Below, piece by piece: positions 63,804-64,000 of a stretch of DNA of 64,000 nt. The position numbers and the translations under genes are program-made. Position 1 is the stretch's first letter, and the number at the start of each line of letters is the position of its first letter. The stretch is from Sulfitobacter alexandrii (GTDB taxonomy: Bacteria > Pseudomonadota > Alphaproteobacteria > Rhodobacterales > Rhodobacteraceae): the NCBI RefSeq assembly GCF_001886735.1, contig NZ_CP018076.1, forward strand, positions 2,604,001-2,668,000. Reading direction: 5' to 3'. The notes under the pieces were generated by a model, which was not told where the DNA came from, did no database searches, and worked only from the letters and a program-made list of their open reading frames with translations.

Positions 63804-64000
63804 TCAGCGCAGGACCGGCCCCGTCATGGCGGACAGTTTCTCGGTCACGGGGTCGATCGACAGCACCTTGGCACCGGCCCGTTCGATCGCCGTGCCGCTT
63901 TCGAGCTTCGCAAGGCGCTCGTTGTAGGTAACCGGCCCCACCGACGCCACCATGAACACCTTGAGACCCAGAAACCCCAGGGCGAACATCATCAGCAGCT
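63804..64000 (-). CDS. Small membrane-anchored or exported hypothetical protein (partial at window edge)
   Basis: The visible 65 codons give an N-terminal hydrophobic stretch (LLMMFALGFLGLKVFMVASVG) and then a charged part with YNERLAKLESGTAIERAG. The open frame continues beyond 64000 (two Leu codons precede the first Met), and no ribosome site is seen near that Met. The start is therefore probably outside the window. Function unknown; the C-terminal VTEKLSAMTGP tail has no known motif. Confidence 0.55.
   Translation of the reverse strand, partial: LLMMFALGFLGLKVFMVASVGPVTYNERLAKLESGTAIERAGAKVLSIDPVTEKLSAMTGPVLR

Overview
The window is a chromosomal stretch of a GC-rich alphaproteobacterium, most likely a member of the Roseobacter group (Rhodobacteraceae). 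The evidence is the set of gene families and gene orders: an aa3 oxidase operon ctaC-ctaB-coxF-ctaG-ctaE-surf1 continuing into thrC and an M16 peptidase, the ruvCAB-ybgC-tolQRAB-pal-cpoB-tilS-ftsH block, a complete Tad pilus core, a Hint-domain protein and a DUF1127 gene. No rRNA, tRNA, IS element, prophage or CRISPR array was seen. Genes are dense and often coupled by 4-nt ATGA overlaps.

Layout. 1-10.4 kb holds mostly metabolic genes: the end of rsgA, a SulP anion transporter, zinT behind a near-perfect Zur operator, mtnP (broken by a one-base frameshift in a G run), apt, a glutamate-type dehydrogenase, a D-2-hydroxyacid-type flavoprotein, a periplasmic MBL-fold protein, an SHMT-like PLP enzyme and an NTF2-like protein. 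10.4-18.0 kb (minus strand) is the cytochrome oxidase biogenesis operon running into thrC, an M16 peptidase and a RimJ-like acetyltransferase. 18.2-27.7 kb carries tldD, dprA, topA, the Hint protein, scoAB, a small GNAT protein and a lytic transglycosylase.

28.1-40.3 kb is the Tad/Flp pilus locus: two tandem pilin-like genes, cpaB, cpaC, an OmpA-like lipoprotein, cpaE, cpaF, tadB, tadC, two TPR lipoproteins, the prepilin peptidase cpaA and an uncharacterised AAA+ ATPase. Both pilins carry Asp-Trp where Flp pilins normally have Glu-Tyr. 40.4-45.0 kb has a DEXH helicase and the phosphoesterase pdeM of the ligase-associated DNA repair set. They are separated by three small opposite-strand genes, one with a SMI1/KNR4-type (immunity-like) domain.

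45.0-51.1 kb has a thioesterase, a membrane-anchored LytTR regulator, a DUF2306 protein, the one-carbon genes folD and fhs, a five-EF-hand exported protein and a MOSC protein. 51.2-63.1 kb (minus strand) is ftsH, tilS, the complete Tol-Pal system with ybgC, and ruvCAB. 63.1-64 kb has a DUF1127 gene with a possible sRNA-bearing 3' region and a partial small membrane protein.

Regulation read from sequence. Two GGAAC-N16/17-CGTT motifs (EcfG-type general stress promoters) lie just upstream of the glutamate dehydrogenase and EF-hand genes. Two RpoH-type promoters (TTG-N17/18-CCTATCT) lie upstream of ftsH and the DUF1127 gene. No clearly new defence or mobile system was found. The best candidates for undescribed biology are the Asp-Trp pilins, the Tad-linked AAA+ ATPase, the immunity-like three-gene cluster and the DUF1127 3' region.
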